Shown here one piece after another: positions 13,318 through 22,679 of a DNA stretch of 64,000 bases. A program made the translations under genes and the position numbers. Every line of letters begins with the position of its first letter. The stretch's first letter is position 1. Below the pieces are notes generated by a model. It did no database searches and was not told the DNA's origin. It saw only the letters and a program-made list of their open reading frames with translations. The DNA is from Pseudomonas kribbensis (GTDB lineage Bacteria; Pseudomonadota; Gammaproteobacteria; Pseudomonadales; Pseudomonadaceae): NCBI RefSeq assembly GCF_003352185.1, contig NZ_CP029608.1, positions 1-64,000 of the forward strand, read 5' to 3'.

Positions 13318-13875
13318 ATGCCACGCTGCTTTTGGTGCAACGAAGATCCGCTCTACATGGCTTACCACGATCAGGAGTGGGGCACGCCGCTACGCGATGC
13401 GCAGGGATTGTTCGAGTTGCTTTTGCTCGAAGGGTTCCAGGCCGGGCTTTCGTGGATCACCGTGCTGCGCAAGCGCGAGCGATATCGCGAGGTGTTGTAC
13501 GGCTTCGACGTACAACGCGTGGCGCAGATGAGCGACGCGGAAATCGATGAATTGATGCTCGATCCGGGCATTATCCGCAACCGCCTCAAGCTCAATGCCG
13601 CCCGACGCAATGCCCAGGCTTGGCTGGCGCTGGAAGACCCGGTGGCCTTCCTCTGGTCGTTTGTGGATAACCGGCCGGTGATCAATCATTTCAAGGATCG
13701 TAGCGAAGTCCCGGCCATCACCCCGCAAGCCGTGGCCATGAGCAAAGGTTTGAAAAAGGCCGGTTTCACCTTCGTCGGTCCGACCATTTGCTATGCGCTG
13801 ATGCAGGCCTCGGGCATGGTCATGGATCACACGCAGGACTGCGACCGCTACGCGCAGTTGGTCAACGCCGGTTAG
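13318..13875 (+). CDS. tag: DNA-3-methyladenine glycosylase I
   Basis: Tag excises 3-methyladenine from alkylated DNA as the first step of base-excision repair. The N-terminal zinc ligands and substrate pocket are recognisable in [21 protein letters not shown]. The catalytic-pocket segment [22 protein letters not shown] is intact, and the C-terminal zinc ligands H and C fall in [10 protein letters not shown]. 185 aa is normal. The ATG at 13318 follows GGAG by 6 nt. A DnaA box lies within the gene at 13662-13670. Confidence 0.95.
   Translation: MPRCFWCNEDPLYMAYHDQEWGTPLRDAQGLFELLLLEGFQAGLSWITVLRKRERYREVLYGFDVQRVAQMSDAEIDELMLDPGIIRNRLKLNAARRNAQAWLALEDPVAFLWSFVDNRPVINHFKDRSEVPAITPQAVAMSKGLKKAGFTFVGPTICYALMQASGMVMDHTQDCDRYAQLVNAG
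13662..13670 (-). promoter_or_regulatory. DnaA box, inside tag
   Basis: Exact TTATCCACA on the minus strand. Confidence 0.75.
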
Positions 13876-13915
13876 AATGGCCGCCTCGCGCACAGCACAA
13901 GATCAGGAGTGACCT

Positions 13916-14803
13916 GTGGAAAAGTTTAAAGGCGCCATGCTGGTTGGCGCTCTGCGGCTGTTTGCCCTGCTTCCGTGGCGGGCCGTGCAGGCCGTGGGTT
14001 CGGCGATCGGCTGGATCATGTGGAAAACCCCCAACCGTTCCCGGGATGTGGTGCGGATCAACCTCGCCAAATGTTTTCCACAGATGGACCCGGCCGAACG
14101 TGAGCGTCTGGTGGGCCAGAGCCTGAAAGACATCGGCAAGTCCCTGACCGAAAGCGCCTGCGCCTGGATCTGGCCGGCCCAGCGTTCCATCGACCTGGTG
14201 CGCGAAGTCGAAGGCCTCGACATCCTCAAGGATGCGCTGGCGTCGGGCAAAGGCGTGGTCGGCATCACCAGCCACCTCGGCAACTGGGAAGTGCTCAACC
14301 ACTTCTATTGCAGCCAGTGCAAACCGATCATTTTCTACCGTCCGCCGAAGCTCAAGGCTGTGGATGAATTGCTGCGCAAACAGCGGGTGCAACTGGGCAA
14401 CCGCGTGGCGGCGTCGACCAAGGAAGGCATCCTCAGCGTCATCAAGGAAGTGCGCAAGGGCGGTCAGGTGGGGATTCCGGCGGACCCGGAACCAGCTGAA
14501 TCCGCCGGGATCTTCGTACCGTTCTTCGCCACCCAGGCCCTGACCAGCAAGTTCGTGCCGAACATGCTCGCTGGCGGCAAGGCTGTCGGCGTGTTCCTGC
14601 ATGCCCTGCGTCTGCCGGACGGTTCCGGCTACAAGGTGATCCTGGAAGCCGCACCGGAAGCCATGTACAGCACCGACACCGAAACCTCCTGCGCAGCGAT
14701 GAGTCAGGTGGTCGAGCGTTATGTGGCGGCTTATCCGAGCCAGTACATGTGGAGCATGAAACGCTTCAAGAAGCGTCCGCCGGGTGAGGCGCGCTGGTAC
14801 TGA
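13916..14803 (+). CDS. Lipid A biosynthesis lauroyl-type acyltransferase (LpxL/HtrB family)
   Basis: An inner-membrane acyltransferase that adds a secondary acyl chain to lipid A. The HX4D-type motif is seen as TSHLGNWEVLN, and the downstream RPPKLKAVDEL and PADPEP blocks are typical. The N-terminal segment LVGALRLFALLPWRAVQAVG anchors it. 295 aa. Start GTG at 13916 follows AGGAGT. It corresponds to PA0011. The 3' end faces a TPR gene on the other strand, across a hairpin made of two DnaA boxes. Confidence 0.92.
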   Translation: MEKFKGAMLVGALRLFALLPWRAVQAVGSAIGWIMWKTPNRSRDVVRINLAKCFPQMDPAERERLVGQSLKDIGKSLTESACAWIWPAQRSIDLVREVEGLDILKDALASGKGVVGITSHLGNWEVLNHFYCSQCKPIIFYRPPKLKAVDELLRKQRVQLGNRVAASTKEGILSVIKEVRKGGQVGIPADPEPAESAGIFVPFFATQALTSKFVPNMLAGGKAVGVFLHALRLPDGSGYKVILEAAPEAMYSTDTETSCAAMSQVVERYVAAYPSQYMWSMKRFKKRPPGEARWY

Positions 14804-14818
14804 TCGGCGATGTGCAAT

Positions 14819-14850
14819 TGTGGATAACCTGACAAAACGGGTTATCCACA
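14819..14850. repeat. Inverted pair of DnaA boxes forming an 11-bp hairpin
   Basis: TGTGGATAACC (14819-14829) and GGTTATCCACA (14840-14850) are perfect inverted copies separated by 10 nt, between two convergent genes. Each arm contains an exact DnaA box. There is no T tract, so it is a weak terminator at best. Confidence 0.8.
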
Positions 14851-14854
14851 GCCG

Positions 14855-15169
14855 TCACGGTTTCTGACGTTCAAGCTTCTTCAGAAACACCGTCATTTCC
14901 TTCTCGGCCTGCTTGTCGCCATGGACCCGGGCCGCTTCCAGCCCCTGTTCCCACGCCTGCCGGGCAGCCGCCAGATCACCCAGCGCCAGTTGCGCCTTGC
15001 CCAACAGTTTCCAAGCAGCCGAATACTTCGGATCGAAGCCGACACACCGCTGGAAATGCTCGGCCGCCTTCGCGTTTTCTCCCAGATCCAGATAACCCTT
15101 GCCCAGGCCGAAGCGCAGCAATGAGTTATCCACACCCTTGGCGAGCATTTTTTCCAGGGATTCGATCAT
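14855..15169 (-). CDS. Small tetratricopeptide-repeat protein
   Basis: A 104-aa protein built from about two and a half TPR units (FGLGKGYLDLGENAKAAEHFQRCVGFDPKYSAAW, then LLGKAQLALGDLAAARQAWEQGLEAA). TPRs mediate protein contacts; no signal peptide or enzyme motif is visible. It lies 20 nt beyond trkA on the same strand and may share its transcript. It corresponds to the small TPR gene at PA0015. A DnaA box covers 15126-15134 inside it. Confidence 0.85.
   Translation of the reverse strand: MIESLEKMLAKGVDNSLLRFGLGKGYLDLGENAKAAEHFQRCVGFDPKYSAAWKLLGKAQLALGDLAAARQAWEQGLEAARVHGDKQAEKEMTVFLKKLERQKP
15126..15134 (+). promoter_or_regulatory. DnaA box, inside TPR gene
   Basis: Exact TTATCCACA, about 280 nt from the inverted pair at 14819-14850. 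Confidence 0.75.
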
Positions 15170-15189
15170 CGGTCTCGCCTCTTGGTCGG

Positions 15190-16566
15190 TCAGAAGAAAC
15201 TCAGTCCCACGTGGAACAGCTTCTCCACATCGCGAATGTGCTTTTTATCCACAAGGAACAGGATTACATGGTCGCCGGCGGCGATCACCGTGTCGTCGTG
15301 GGCAATGATCACTTCTTCATCACGGATGATCGCGCCGATGGTGGTGCCCGGCGGCAGGGCGATGTTTTCGATGGCCTTGCCGATGACCTTGCTCGACTTC
15401 GAATCACCATGGGCCACCGCTTCGATGGCTTCGGCCGCGCCACGGCGCAAGGAGTGCACGCTAACGATATCGCCCCGCCGCACGTGGGCCAGCAAGGTGC
15501 CGATGGTTGCCAGTTGCGGACTGATGGCGATGTCGATGTCGCCGCCCTGAATCAGGTCGACGTAGGCCGGGTTGTTGATGATCGTCATCACCTTCTTCGC
15601 CCCCAGACGCTTGGCCAGCAGCGACGACATGATGTTGGCTTCGTCATCGTTGGTCAGCGCCAGGAAGATGTCCGCATCGGCGATGTTCTCTTCCAGCAGC
15701 AGGTCGCGATCCGACGCGCTGCCCTGCAGCACCACGGTGCTGTCGAGGGTATCGGAGAGGTAGCGGCAACGCGCCGGGTTCATCTCGATGATCTTCACCT
15801 GGTAACGGCTTTCGATGGCCTCGGCCAGTCGCTCACCGATCTGCCCGCCACCGGCGATGACGATGCGCTTGTAGGTTTCGTCGAGGCGGCGCATTTCGCT
15901 CATCACGGCGCGAATGTTCTCACGGGCGGCGATGAAGAAGACTTCGTCGTCCGCCTCGATCACCGTGTCGCCCTGAGGAAGAATCGGACGGTCACGACGG
16001 AAAATCGCCGCCACCCGGGTTTCCACATTCGGCATGTGTTCGCGCAACTGACGCAGTTGCTGACCCACCAGCGGCCCGCCGTAATAGGCGCGCACCGCCA
16101 CCAGTTGCGCCTGGCCTTCGGCGAAGTCGATTACCTGCAAGGCGCCGGGATGCTGGATCAGGCGCTTGATGTAGTTGGTGACCACTTGCTCGGGGCTGAT
16201 CAGCACGTCCACCGGGATCGCTTCGTTCTGGAACAGTTGCTCCTCGCGGGTCAGGTACGACGCTTCGCGCACCCGGGCAATCTTGGTCGGGGTGTGGAAC
16301 AGGGTGTGGGCAACCTGGCAGGCGACCATGTTGGTTTCGTCACTGTTGGTCACCGCCACCAGCATGTCGGCGTCGTCGGCGCCGGCCTGACGCAGTACGG
16401 TCGGCAGCGAACCACGGCCCTGCACGGTGCGGATATCCAGACGGTCGCCAAGGTCGCGCAGACGGTCGCCATCGGTGTCGACCACGGTGATGTCGTTGGC
16501 TTCGCTGGCCAGATGTTCAGCCAGCGAACCGCCGACCTGCCCTGCACCGAGGATGATGATTTTCAA
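15190..16566 (-). CDS. trkA: Trk potassium uptake regulatory protein TrkA
   Basis: A peripheral membrane NAD(H)-binding protein that gates TrkH/TrkG K+ channels. It has two RCK-N Rossmann domains ([19 protein letters not shown] at 1 and [17 protein letters not shown] at about 234), each followed by an RCK-C domain. 458 aa is the family length. It lies 22 nt after rsmB in the rsmB-trkA order seen across Pseudomonas. The 3' end carries a near-parS site and a DnaA box (15245-15253). Confidence 0.96.
   Translation of the reverse strand: MKIIILGAGQVGGSLAEHLASEANDITVVDTDGDRLRDLGDRLDIRTVQGRGSLPTVLRQAGADDADMLVAVTNSDETNMVACQVAHTLFHTPTKIARVREASYLTREEQLFQNEAIPVDVLISPEQVVTNYIKRLIQHPGALQVIDFAEGQAQLVAVRAYYGGPLVGQQLRQLREHMPNVETRVAAIFRRDRPILPQGDTVIEADDEVFFIAARENIRAVMSEMRRLDETYKRIVIAGGGQIGERLAEAIESRYQVKIIEMNPARCRYLSDTLDSTVVLQGSASDRDLLLEENIADADIFLALTNDDEANIMSSLLAKRLGAKKVMTIINNPAYVDLIQGGDIDIAISPQLATIGTLLAHVRRGDIVSVHSLRRGAAEAIEAVAHGDSKSSKVIGKAIENIALPPGTTIGAIIRDEEVIIAHDDTVIAAGDHVILFLVDKKHIRDVEKLFHVGLSFF
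15203..15218. promoter_or_regulatory. Near-parS sequence (two mismatches) in trkA 3' end
   Basis: AGTCCCACGTGGAACA keeps the CCACGTGGAACA core of parS and differs at two outer bases. It lies at the very end of trkA, about 11.5 kb from the perfect parS. Confidence 0.5.
15245..15253 (+). promoter_or_regulatory. DnaA box, 3' part of trkA
   Basis: Exact TTATCCACA, about 30 nt from the near-parS sequence at 15203-15218. Confidence 0.75.
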
Positions 16567-16588
16567 CCCGTCACTCCATTGAATCCGT

Positions 16589-17899
16589 TTAGCCGCGCGC
16601 GGCAGCGATCTTGATCAGCTTGGCGTAGTAGAACCCGTCATGCCCGCCCTGCTGGGCCAGCAACTGGCGACCATGAGGCTGTTTGATCCCGGCGGCGGTG
16701 GCCAGATCCAGTTCCCGGGCGCCCGGCGTGCGTTCAAGGAACGCGGCGATGACTTCGGTGTTCTCGGTCGGCAAGGTCGAGCAGGTGGCGTAGAGCAGGA
16801 TGCCGCCCACTTCGAGGGTTTTCCACATCGCGTCGAGCAACTCGCCCTGCAGTTGCGCGAGGGCGGCGATGTCGTCGGCCTGACGGGTCAGCTTGATGTC
16901 CGGATGGCGGCGGATCACTCCGGTGGCCGAGCACGGCGCGTCGAGCAGGATGCGCTGGAACGGTTTGCCGTCCCACCACGCGGCCGTGTCGCGACCGTCA
17001 GCGGCAATCAGCTCGGCGCTCAGACCGAGGCGTTCGAGGTTTTCCTTCACCCGCACCAGACGCTTGGCTTCCAGATCCACCGCCACCACGCCGGCCAGCG
17101 CCGGTTCGGCTTCGAGGATGTGGCAGGTCTTGCCGCCAGGGGCGCAGCAGGCGTCCAGTACCCGTTGGCCCGGCGCGAGGTCGAGCAGGTCGGCGGCCAG
17201 TTGCGCGGCTTCGTCCTGCACGCTGATCCAGCCCTCGGCGAAGCCCGGCAGGCTGCGCACGTCGGCGGCTACGTCGAGGACGATGCCGTCGCGGCTGAAG
17301 GTGCACGGCTGCGCGGCGATGCCCGCTTCCGTCAACAAACTGAGGTAGGCGTCGCGGCTGTGATGACGGCGGTTGACCCGCAGGATCATCGGCGGATGCG
17401 CATTGTTCGCCTCGCAGATCGCTTCCCATTGCTCAGGCCAGAAGGCCTTGAGGGATTTTTGCAGCCAGCGCGGGTGAGCAGTGCGCACCACCGGATCGCG
17501 CTCCAGTTCGGCGAAGATCGCCTCATGTTCACGTTGGGCGTTGCGCAGTACGGCGTTGAGCAGACCTTTGGCCCACGGCTTTTTCAGCTTGTCGGCGCAA
17601 CCGACGGTTTCGCCGATGGCGGCGTGCGGCGGGACGCGGGTGTAGAGCAACTGATAGAGACCCACCAGCAACAGCGCCTCGACATCGGCGTCGGCAGCCT
17701 TGAACGGCTTCTGCAGCAGTTTTTCCGCCAGCGCCGACAAACGCGGCTGCCAGCGGGCAGTGCCGAACGCCAGATCCTGGGTGAAGCCGCGATCGCGATC
17801 CTCGACCTTGTCCAGTTGCGTCGGCAGGGAGCTGTTGAGCGAAGCCTTGCCGCTGAGGACGGCGGCAAGTGCCTTGGCGGCGGCCAGACGCGGGTTCAT
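16589..17899 (-). CDS. rsmB: 16S rRNA (cytosine-967-C5)-methyltransferase
   Basis: RsmB (Sun/Fmu) methylates C967 of 16S rRNA. The N-terminal NusB-like RNA-binding domain (1-140) is followed by a SAM methyltransferase domain with motif [17 protein letters not shown]. The catalytic cysteines are in motif [13 protein letters not shown] and motif VI YATCS. 436 aa. Its start codon overlaps the fmt stop (ATGA at 17896-17899). Confidence 0.96.
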   Translation of the reverse strand: MNPRLAAAKALAAVLSGKASLNSSLPTQLDKVEDRDRGFTQDLAFGTARWQPRLSALAEKLLQKPFKAADADVEALLLVGLYQLLYTRVPPHAAIGETVGCADKLKKPWAKGLLNAVLRNAQREHEAIFAELERDPVVRTAHPRWLQKSLKAFWPEQWEAICEANNAHPPMILRVNRRHHSRDAYLSLLTEAGIAAQPCTFSRDGIVLDVAADVRSLPGFAEGWISVQDEAAQLAADLLDLAPGQRVLDACCAPGGKTCHILEAEPALAGVVAVDLEAKRLVRVKENLERLGLSAELIAADGRDTAAWWDGKPFQRILLDAPCSATGVIRRHPDIKLTRQADDIAALAQLQGELLDAMWKTLEVGGILLYATCSTLPTENTEVIAAFLERTPGARELDLATAAGIKQPHGRQLLAQQGGHDGFYYAKLIKIAAARG

Positions 17900-18855
17900 T
17901 GCGCGTCCACCGCTGCGCCCAGTACGGTGCCGACAGCGAACTTCTCACGGCGGCTGTTGAACAGATCGCTGAAGTTCAGCGCCTTGCCGCCGGGCAATTG
18001 CAGGCGGGTCAGGCACAGCGCCTGTTCGCCACAGGCGACGAGCAGGCCGTCCTTGCTGGCGCCGAGAATGGTGCCCGGTGCGCCTTTGCCTTCGGCCAGT
18101 GTCGCCGCCAGCACTTTCAGCGCTTCGCCGTTGAGCGTGCTGTGGGTGATCGGCCATGGATTGAAGGCGCGGACCAGACGTTCCAGCTCGATGGCCGGGC
18201 GACTCCAGTCGATGCGTGCTTCGTCCTTGTTCAGTTTGTGCGCGTAGGTGGCGAGGTCATCGTTCTGCACTTCGCCTTCCAGAGTGCCGGCGGCCAGACC
18301 GGCAATTGCTTGCACGACGGCTGGCGGGCCCATTTCGGCGAGACGGTCGTGGAGGCTGCCACCGGTGTCTTCGGCGCTGATCGGGGTCACGACCTTGAGC
18401 AGCATCGGCCCGGTGTCCAGGCCCGCTTCCATGCGCATCACGGTCACGCCGCTTTCGGCGTCGCCTGCTTCGACGGCGCGCTGGATCGGCGCCGCACCGC
18501 GCCAGCGTGGCAGCAGGGAGGCATGGCTGTTGATGCAGCCCAGGCGCGGAATATCCAGCACCACTTGCGGCAGGATCAGGCCATAGGCGACCACCACCAT
18601 CAAGTCCGGCTTGAGCGCAGCGAGCTCGGCTTGAGCGTCAGCGTTGCGCAGGGTCGGCGGCTGCAACACCTGGATATTGTTTTCCAGGGCGAGCTGTTTG
18701 ACCGGGCTCGGCATCAGCTTTTGCCCACGACCGGCCGGACGATCCGGTTGGGTGTAGACCGCAACGATCTCGTAAGGGCTGTCCAGCAGGGCCTTGAGGT
18801 GCTCGGCGGCGAATTCCGGGGTGCCGGCAAAAACGATGCGCAGTGGCTCAGTCAT
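17896..18855 (-). CDS. fmt: Methionyl-tRNA formyltransferase
   Basis: Fmt formylates initiator Met-tRNA using 10-formyl-THF. The N-terminal formyltransferase domain has the [10 protein letters not shown] start, the catalytic-site segment [21 protein letters not shown] (N and H) and the D of [13 protein letters not shown]. An OB-like C-terminal domain follows. 319 aa. It lies downstream of def, with a hairpin terminator between them, and is coupled to rsmB by a 4-nt overlap. Confidence 0.96.
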   Translation of the reverse strand: MTEPLRIVFAGTPEFAAEHLKALLDSPYEIVAVYTQPDRPAGRGQKLMPSPVKQLALENNIQVLQPPTLRNADAQAELAALKPDLMVVVAYGLILPQVVLDIPRLGCINSHASLLPRWRGAAPIQRAVEAGDAESGVTVMRMEAGLDTGPMLLKVVTPISAEDTGGSLHDRLAEMGPPAVVQAIAGLAAGTLEGEVQNDDLATYAHKLNKDEARIDWSRPAIELERLVRAFNPWPITHSTLNGEALKVLAATLAEGKGAPGTILGASKDGLLVACGEQALCLTRLQLPGGKALNFSDLFNSRREKFAVGTVLGAAVDAQ

Positions 18856-18865
18856 GGGGGGAGTC

Positions 18866-18902
18866 TCATAAAAAGAAAAAGGCTTGCCGCAGCAAGCCTT
18901 TG
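18866..18902 (-). terminator. Terminator/attenuator between def and fmt
   Basis: Read on the minus strand, AAGGCTTGC and GCAAGCCTT pair (18892-18900 with 18879-18887) across a 4-nt loop, followed by TTTTTCTTTTTA. It sits in the 57-nt gap between the def stop and the fmt ATG, so fmt is reached by read-through or a local promoter. Confidence 0.82.
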
Positions 18903-18912
18903 AAGAGGGGCA

Positions 18913-19419
18913 TCAAGCGTTCTGGCGGTGCTGCTTTTCCAGTTTCTTCTTGATCCGGTCGCGTTTGAGCGTGGACAGGTAATCGACGAACAACTTGCCG
19001 TTGAGGTGGTCGCATTCGTGCTGGATGCACACGGCGAGCAGGCCTTCGGCGATCAGTTCGTAAGGCTTGCCGTCACGATCCAGAGCCTTGATCTTGACCT
19101 TCTGCGGGCGGTCGACGTTTTCGTAGAAACCCGGCACCGAGAGGCAGCCTTCCTGGTATTGCTCCATTTCGTCGGTCAGCGATTCGAACTCGGGGTTGAT
19201 GAACACCCGCGGTTCGGTGCGGTCTTCGGAAAGGTCCATCACGACGATACGTTTGTGCACGTTGACCTGGGTCGCGGCAAGGCCGATGCCCGGCGCTTCA
19301 TACATTGTTTCAAACATGTCATCGACCAGCTGACGCACTTCGTCGTCCACTACAGCCACAGGTTTGGCGATAGTGCGCAGACGCGGGTCCGGAAATTCGA
19401 GGATGTTCAAAATGGCCAT
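18913..19419 (-). CDS. def: Peptide deformylase
   Basis: Removes the N-formyl group from nascent proteins. All three motifs are present: [17 protein letters not shown] (metal Cys) and HECDHLNG (two metal His and catalytic Glu). The ATG ending at 19419 ([14 protein letters not shown]) gives 168 aa, the family length; the longer in-frame extension crosses the divergent promoter. It is divergent from the LysM gene. Confidence 0.96.
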   Translation of the reverse strand: MAILNILEFPDPRLRTIAKPVAVVDDEVRQLVDDMFETMYEAPGIGLAATQVNVHKRIVVMDLSEDRTEPRVFINPEFESLTDEMEQYQEGCLSVPGFYENVDRPQKVKIKALDRDGKPYELIAEGLLAVCIQHECDHLNGKLFVDYLSTLKRDRIKKKLEKQHRQNA

Positions 19420-19589
19420 AAGCTTGATTGCTGCACGTGTGAGGTAAAGTCGGGTCGATGGCCTGGCGGGTCCGAAGATGCAGGCTACCGTTGTGAAACG
19501 TAGCTCCTTGCTTTTAAGCATAGAGCAGGGAGCGAGCCACGGGGGCTCTGGCGTTTCACGCGAACGCACATAATAAAGGGATTCACCGC

Positions 19590-20615
19590 ATGAGGAAATC
19601 ACTACTCGCCCTGCTGTTTCTGGCCTCGGCCGGCGCCGCGCACGGGCAAGTGCAACTCAAGGAAGGTTTTCCACAGCAATACACGGTGGTTTCGGGGGAT
19701 ACGCTCTGGGACATCTCCGGTAAATATTTGCGCGAACCCTGGCAGTGGCCGCAGCTGTGGCGGGCCAATCCGCAGATCGAAAACCCCAACCTGATCTATC
19801 CGGGCGACACGCTGACCCTCAGTTACGTCAACGGCCAGCCCCGCCTGACCCTCAATCGCGGGGCGTCGCGCGGCACCATCAAGCTGTCGCCACGAATCCG
19901 CAGCAGCCCGGTGGCCGAAGCGATCCCGAGCATTCCGCTCAAATCCATCAACAGTTTTCTGCTGAGCAACCGCATCGTCGATAAGGTCGAGGACTTCGAC
20001 AAGGCGCCGTACATCGTTGCCGGCGATGCCGAGCGGGTGCTCAGCGGCACCGGTGACCGGATCTTCGCCCGAGGCCATTTCGATCCGAATCAGCCTGTCT
20101 ACGGCATCTTCCGCCAGGGCAAGGTCTACACCGATCCGCAGAGCAAGGAGTTCCTGGGGATCAACGCCGACGACATCGGCGGCGGTGAGATCATCGCCAC
20201 CGAAGGCGACGTCGCCACCCTCGCCCTGCAACGCACGACCCAGGAAGTGCGCCTCGGCGACCGTTTGTTCAGCGGCGAAGAGCGTTCCATCAACTCGACC
20301 TTCATGCCCAGCGCGCCCACCACCGACATCAAAGGCCTGATCATCGATGTTCCGCGCGGCGTGACGCAGATCGGCGCGATGGACGTGGTGACCCTGAACA
20401 AGGGCAAACGTGACGGGCTGGCTGAAGGCAACGTGCTGGTGGTGATGAAAACAGGGGAAACCGTGCGTGACCGGATCACCGGCCAGCCGTTGAAAATCCC
20501 CGATGAACGTGCCGGATTGCTGATGGTGTTCCGCACCTACGACAAACTCAGTTACGGCCTGGTATTGAACGCATCGCGCTCGCTAGCGGTGCTGGACAAG
20601 GTGCGAAATCCTTAG
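19590..20615 (+). CDS. LysM-domain peptidoglycan-binding protein
   Basis: A 341-aa exported protein. The signal peptide [19 protein letters not shown] is followed directly by one LysM domain ([27 protein letters not shown]...NLIYPGDTL, about 30-80) that binds glycan. The remaining region has no enzyme motif. It corresponds to PA0020. In pseudomonads it stands next to dprA; the two are separated here by 79 nt carrying a DnaA box (20641-20649). Confidence 0.9.
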   Translation: MRKSLLALLFLASAGAAHGQVQLKEGFPQQYTVVSGDTLWDISGKYLREPWQWPQLWRANPQIENPNLIYPGDTLTLSYVNGQPRLTLNRGASRGTIKLSPRIRSSPVAEAIPSIPLKSINSFLLSNRIVDKVEDFDKAPYIVAGDAERVLSGTGDRIFARGHFDPNQPVYGIFRQGKVYTDPQSKEFLGINADDIGGGEIIATEGDVATLALQRTTQEVRLGDRLFSGEERSINSTFMPSAPTTDIKGLIIDVPRGVTQIGAMDVVTLNKGKRDGLAEGNVLVVMKTGETVRDRITGQPLKIPDERAGLLMVFRTYDKLSYGLVLNASRSLAVLDKVRNP

Positions 20616-20640
20616 CTGGCTTCACAAGTTACCAACAGAG

Positions 20641-20649
20641 TTATCCACA
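20641..20649 (+). promoter_or_regulatory. DnaA box, upstream of dprA
   Basis: Exact TTATCCACA in the 79-nt gap between the LysM gene and dprA. Confidence 0.78.
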
Positions 20650-20694
20650 GCTTGTTCCGAAAGGTTCGGGGCTTATAACGATCAAGGATGATCC

Positions 20695-21795
20695 ATGATG
20701 ATGCCTGTCTGTACGCCGGTTTCCCCAGCGGAACTGGAAGCGCGTTTGCGCCTGCACCGCCTGCCGGAAATCGGCCCGAAACGTTTTGCCCGATTGCTCG
20801 AAGCGTTCGGCTCCGCCTCCAAGGCCATCAGTGCGCCGGCCAGTGCCTGGCGTTCGTTGGGGTTGCCGGTGGCAAGTGCCGAAGCGCGCCGTTGTCCTGA
20901 AGTACGCGACGGCGCGAGCCGCGCATTGGCCTGGCTAGAGCGCCCGGGCCAGCATTTGCTGATGTGGGACCAGCCGGATTACCCGGCCTTGCTGGCGCAG
21001 ATTGCCGACCCGCCACCGCTGCTGTTCGTTGCCGGTGCCCCGCTGATCCTGGAAAAACCGCAACTGGCGATGGTCGGGAGTCGCCGCGCCTCACGGCCGG
21101 GAATGGACACCGCCACGGCGTTTGCCCGCAGCCTGGCCGGGGCCGGTTTCGTCATCACCAGTGGCCTGGCGCTGGGCATCGATGCGGCTGTGCATCAGGC
21201 CGCGCTCGACGCCGGCGGGCAAACCGTCGGTGTGTTGGGCACCGGTCTGGAAAAATTTTATCCACAGCGCAACCGGCGGCTGGCGGACACGATGATTGCC
21301 TCGGGCAGTGCAGTGATTTCGGAGTTTCCACTGGACGCCGGACCGACGGCGAGCAACTTCCCCAGGCGCAACCGGATCATCAGCGGTTTGTCCCTCGGCG
21401 TACTGGTGGTCGAGGCCAGCGTGGCCAGCGGCTCGTTGATCACCGCTCGACTGGCGGCGGAACAGGGGCGCGAGGTGTACGCGATTCCGGGCTCGATCCA
21501 CCACCCCGGCGCGCGCGGTTGCCATCAACTGATCCGCGATGGCGCGGTGCTGGTGGAAACCATCGAACATATTCTCGAAGCCTTGCGCGGCTGGCAGCAC
21601 CTGTCGGTGTCCGCAACCGCACCAAGTACCGATAACCCGTTGTTGCGGCTGTTGCACGCCGCACCCCATACCAGCGAGGCGTTGGCCGACAGCAGTGGCT
21701 GGGCGTTGCCCAAAGTACTGGCAGCATTGACCGAACTGGAGATGGAGGGCTGCGCCGTATGCGAAAACGGTCGCTGGTTTGCGCGGGTAAGCTAG
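20695..21795 (+). CDS. dprA: DNA-processing protein DprA/Smf
   Basis: DprA loads RecA onto incoming single-stranded DNA during transformation. An N-terminal helix-hairpin region (LPEIGPKRFARLLEAFGS) is followed by the Rossmann-like core (MVGSRRASRPG, SGLALGIDAAVHQAAL, FPRRNRIISGLS) and a C-terminal winged helix. 366 aa. I use the first of three tandem in-frame ATGs, 7 nt after AAGGA. A DnaA box lies inside at 21258-21266. Confidence 0.94.
   Translation: MMMPVCTPVSPAELEARLRLHRLPEIGPKRFARLLEAFGSASKAISAPASAWRSLGLPVASAEARRCPEVRDGASRALAWLERPGQHLLMWDQPDYPALLAQIADPPPLLFVAGAPLILEKPQLAMVGSRRASRPGMDTATAFARSLAGAGFVITSGLALGIDAAVHQAALDAGGQTVGVLGTGLEKFYPQRNRRLADTMIASGSAVISEFPLDAGPTASNFPRRNRIISGLSLGVLVVEASVASGSLITARLAAEQGREVYAIPGSIHHPGARGCHQLIRDGAVLVETIEHILEALRGWQHLSVSATAPSTDNPLLRLLHAAPHTSEALADSSGWALPKVLAALTELEMEGCAVCENGRWFARVS
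21258..21266 (+). promoter_or_regulatory. DnaA box, inside dprA
   Basis: Exact TTATCCACA. Confidence 0.75.
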
Positions 21796-21849
21796 GTTTT
21801 ACATTGAAGATCGGTAAACTGCGCGAAACCTGTTTGCGGAGAGTTTTTC

Positions 21850-22407
21850 ATGGTCAACAGTTGGCGTGTGCAACAAGCCGCACGAGAGATTCGCGCCGGG
21901 GCGGTGATTGCCTATCCAACCGAAGCCGTCTGGGGGCTGGGGTGCGATCCATGGAATGAAGAAGCGGTGGATCGCCTGTTGGCGATCAAGAACCGTTCGG
22001 TGGACAAGGGGTTGATCCTGGTCGCCGACAACATTCGTCAGTTCGACTTCCTGTTCGAGGATTTTCCTCAGGATTGGATCGACCGAATGGCCAGTACCTG
22101 GCCGGGGCCGAACACCTGGCTGGTGCCACATCAGAACCTGTTGCCGGAGTGGGTGACCGGGGTGCATGACACCGTGGCGCTGCGGGTCAGCGATCATCCG
22201 CAGGTGCGGGACTTGTGCTCGCTGGTGGGGCCGTTGATTTCGACATCGGCCAACCCGCAAGGCCGGCCAGCGGCGAAGACTCGCTTGCGGGTCGAGCAGT
22301 ATTTCCGTGGTCAGGTCGATCTGGTGCTGGGCGGAATGCTCGGCGGGCGCAAGAACCCGAGCCTGATCCGCGATCTGGCGACCGGCAAGGTTGTGCGCCC
22401 GGCCTGA
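21850..22407 (+). CDS. tsaC: Threonylcarbamoyl-AMP synthase
   Basis: TsaC makes threonylcarbamoyl-AMP from Thr, bicarbonate and ATP for the t6A37 modification of ANN-decoding tRNAs. The YrdC fold is recognised by [25 protein letters not shown], the [13 protein letters not shown] block and [12 protein letters not shown]. 185 aa, short form without the Sua5 domain. It marks the left edge of the accessory operon; in PAO1 the next gene is qor. Confidence 0.94.
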   Translation: MVNSWRVQQAAREIRAGAVIAYPTEAVWGLGCDPWNEEAVDRLLAIKNRSVDKGLILVADNIRQFDFLFEDFPQDWIDRMASTWPGPNTWLVPHQNLLPEWVTGVHDTVALRVSDHPQVRDLCSLVGPLISTSANPQGRPAAKTRLRVEQYFRGQVDLVLGGMLGGRKNPSLIRDLATGKVVRPA

Positions 22408-22679
22408 TATTACCCTTGGTTAATTCTGTGAGTACTCCTCGGCTTTCATGGCGAGGAGTACTACGCGTGCCTGCGATTTTTCCTTCATGTAACTGAACAT
22501 ACTGACCGGTTTTTCGGTTTGAATTTTTCCTTTCTATGTCAGATGAATCGGTAAGTATTCATTTGTTGTAACTTTTCCGACGTTATTCTCAGAAGCCGTA
22601 CAGTGGCGGTTTTTCTAAAAACATTCATTATTTCAATGCGCTCAGAAAACTTCGACAAGTTCACGGCTGCGGAGAAGAA
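22408..22679. other. AT-rich gap upstream of the accessory operon
   Basis: No gene is seen in these 272 nt. The base composition is clearly more AT-rich than the flanking core genes. It must hold the operon promoter, but I cannot identify -35/-10 elements with confidence. An 11-bp inverted repeat lies at 22431-22462. Confidence 0.6.
22431..22462. repeat. 11-bp inverted repeat after tsaC
   Basis: AGTACTCCTCG (22431-22441) and CGAGGAGTACT (22452-22462) are perfect inverted copies with a 10-nt loop. No T tract follows directly. It could be the tsaC transcript end, an operator, or a junction scar of the inserted operon. Confidence 0.6.

Noticed and set aside
19670..19680. TTTTCCACA sites (also near 14072 and 24740) as DnaA boxes
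   Set aside because: They differ by one base from TTATCCACA and were left out of the count to keep it strict.
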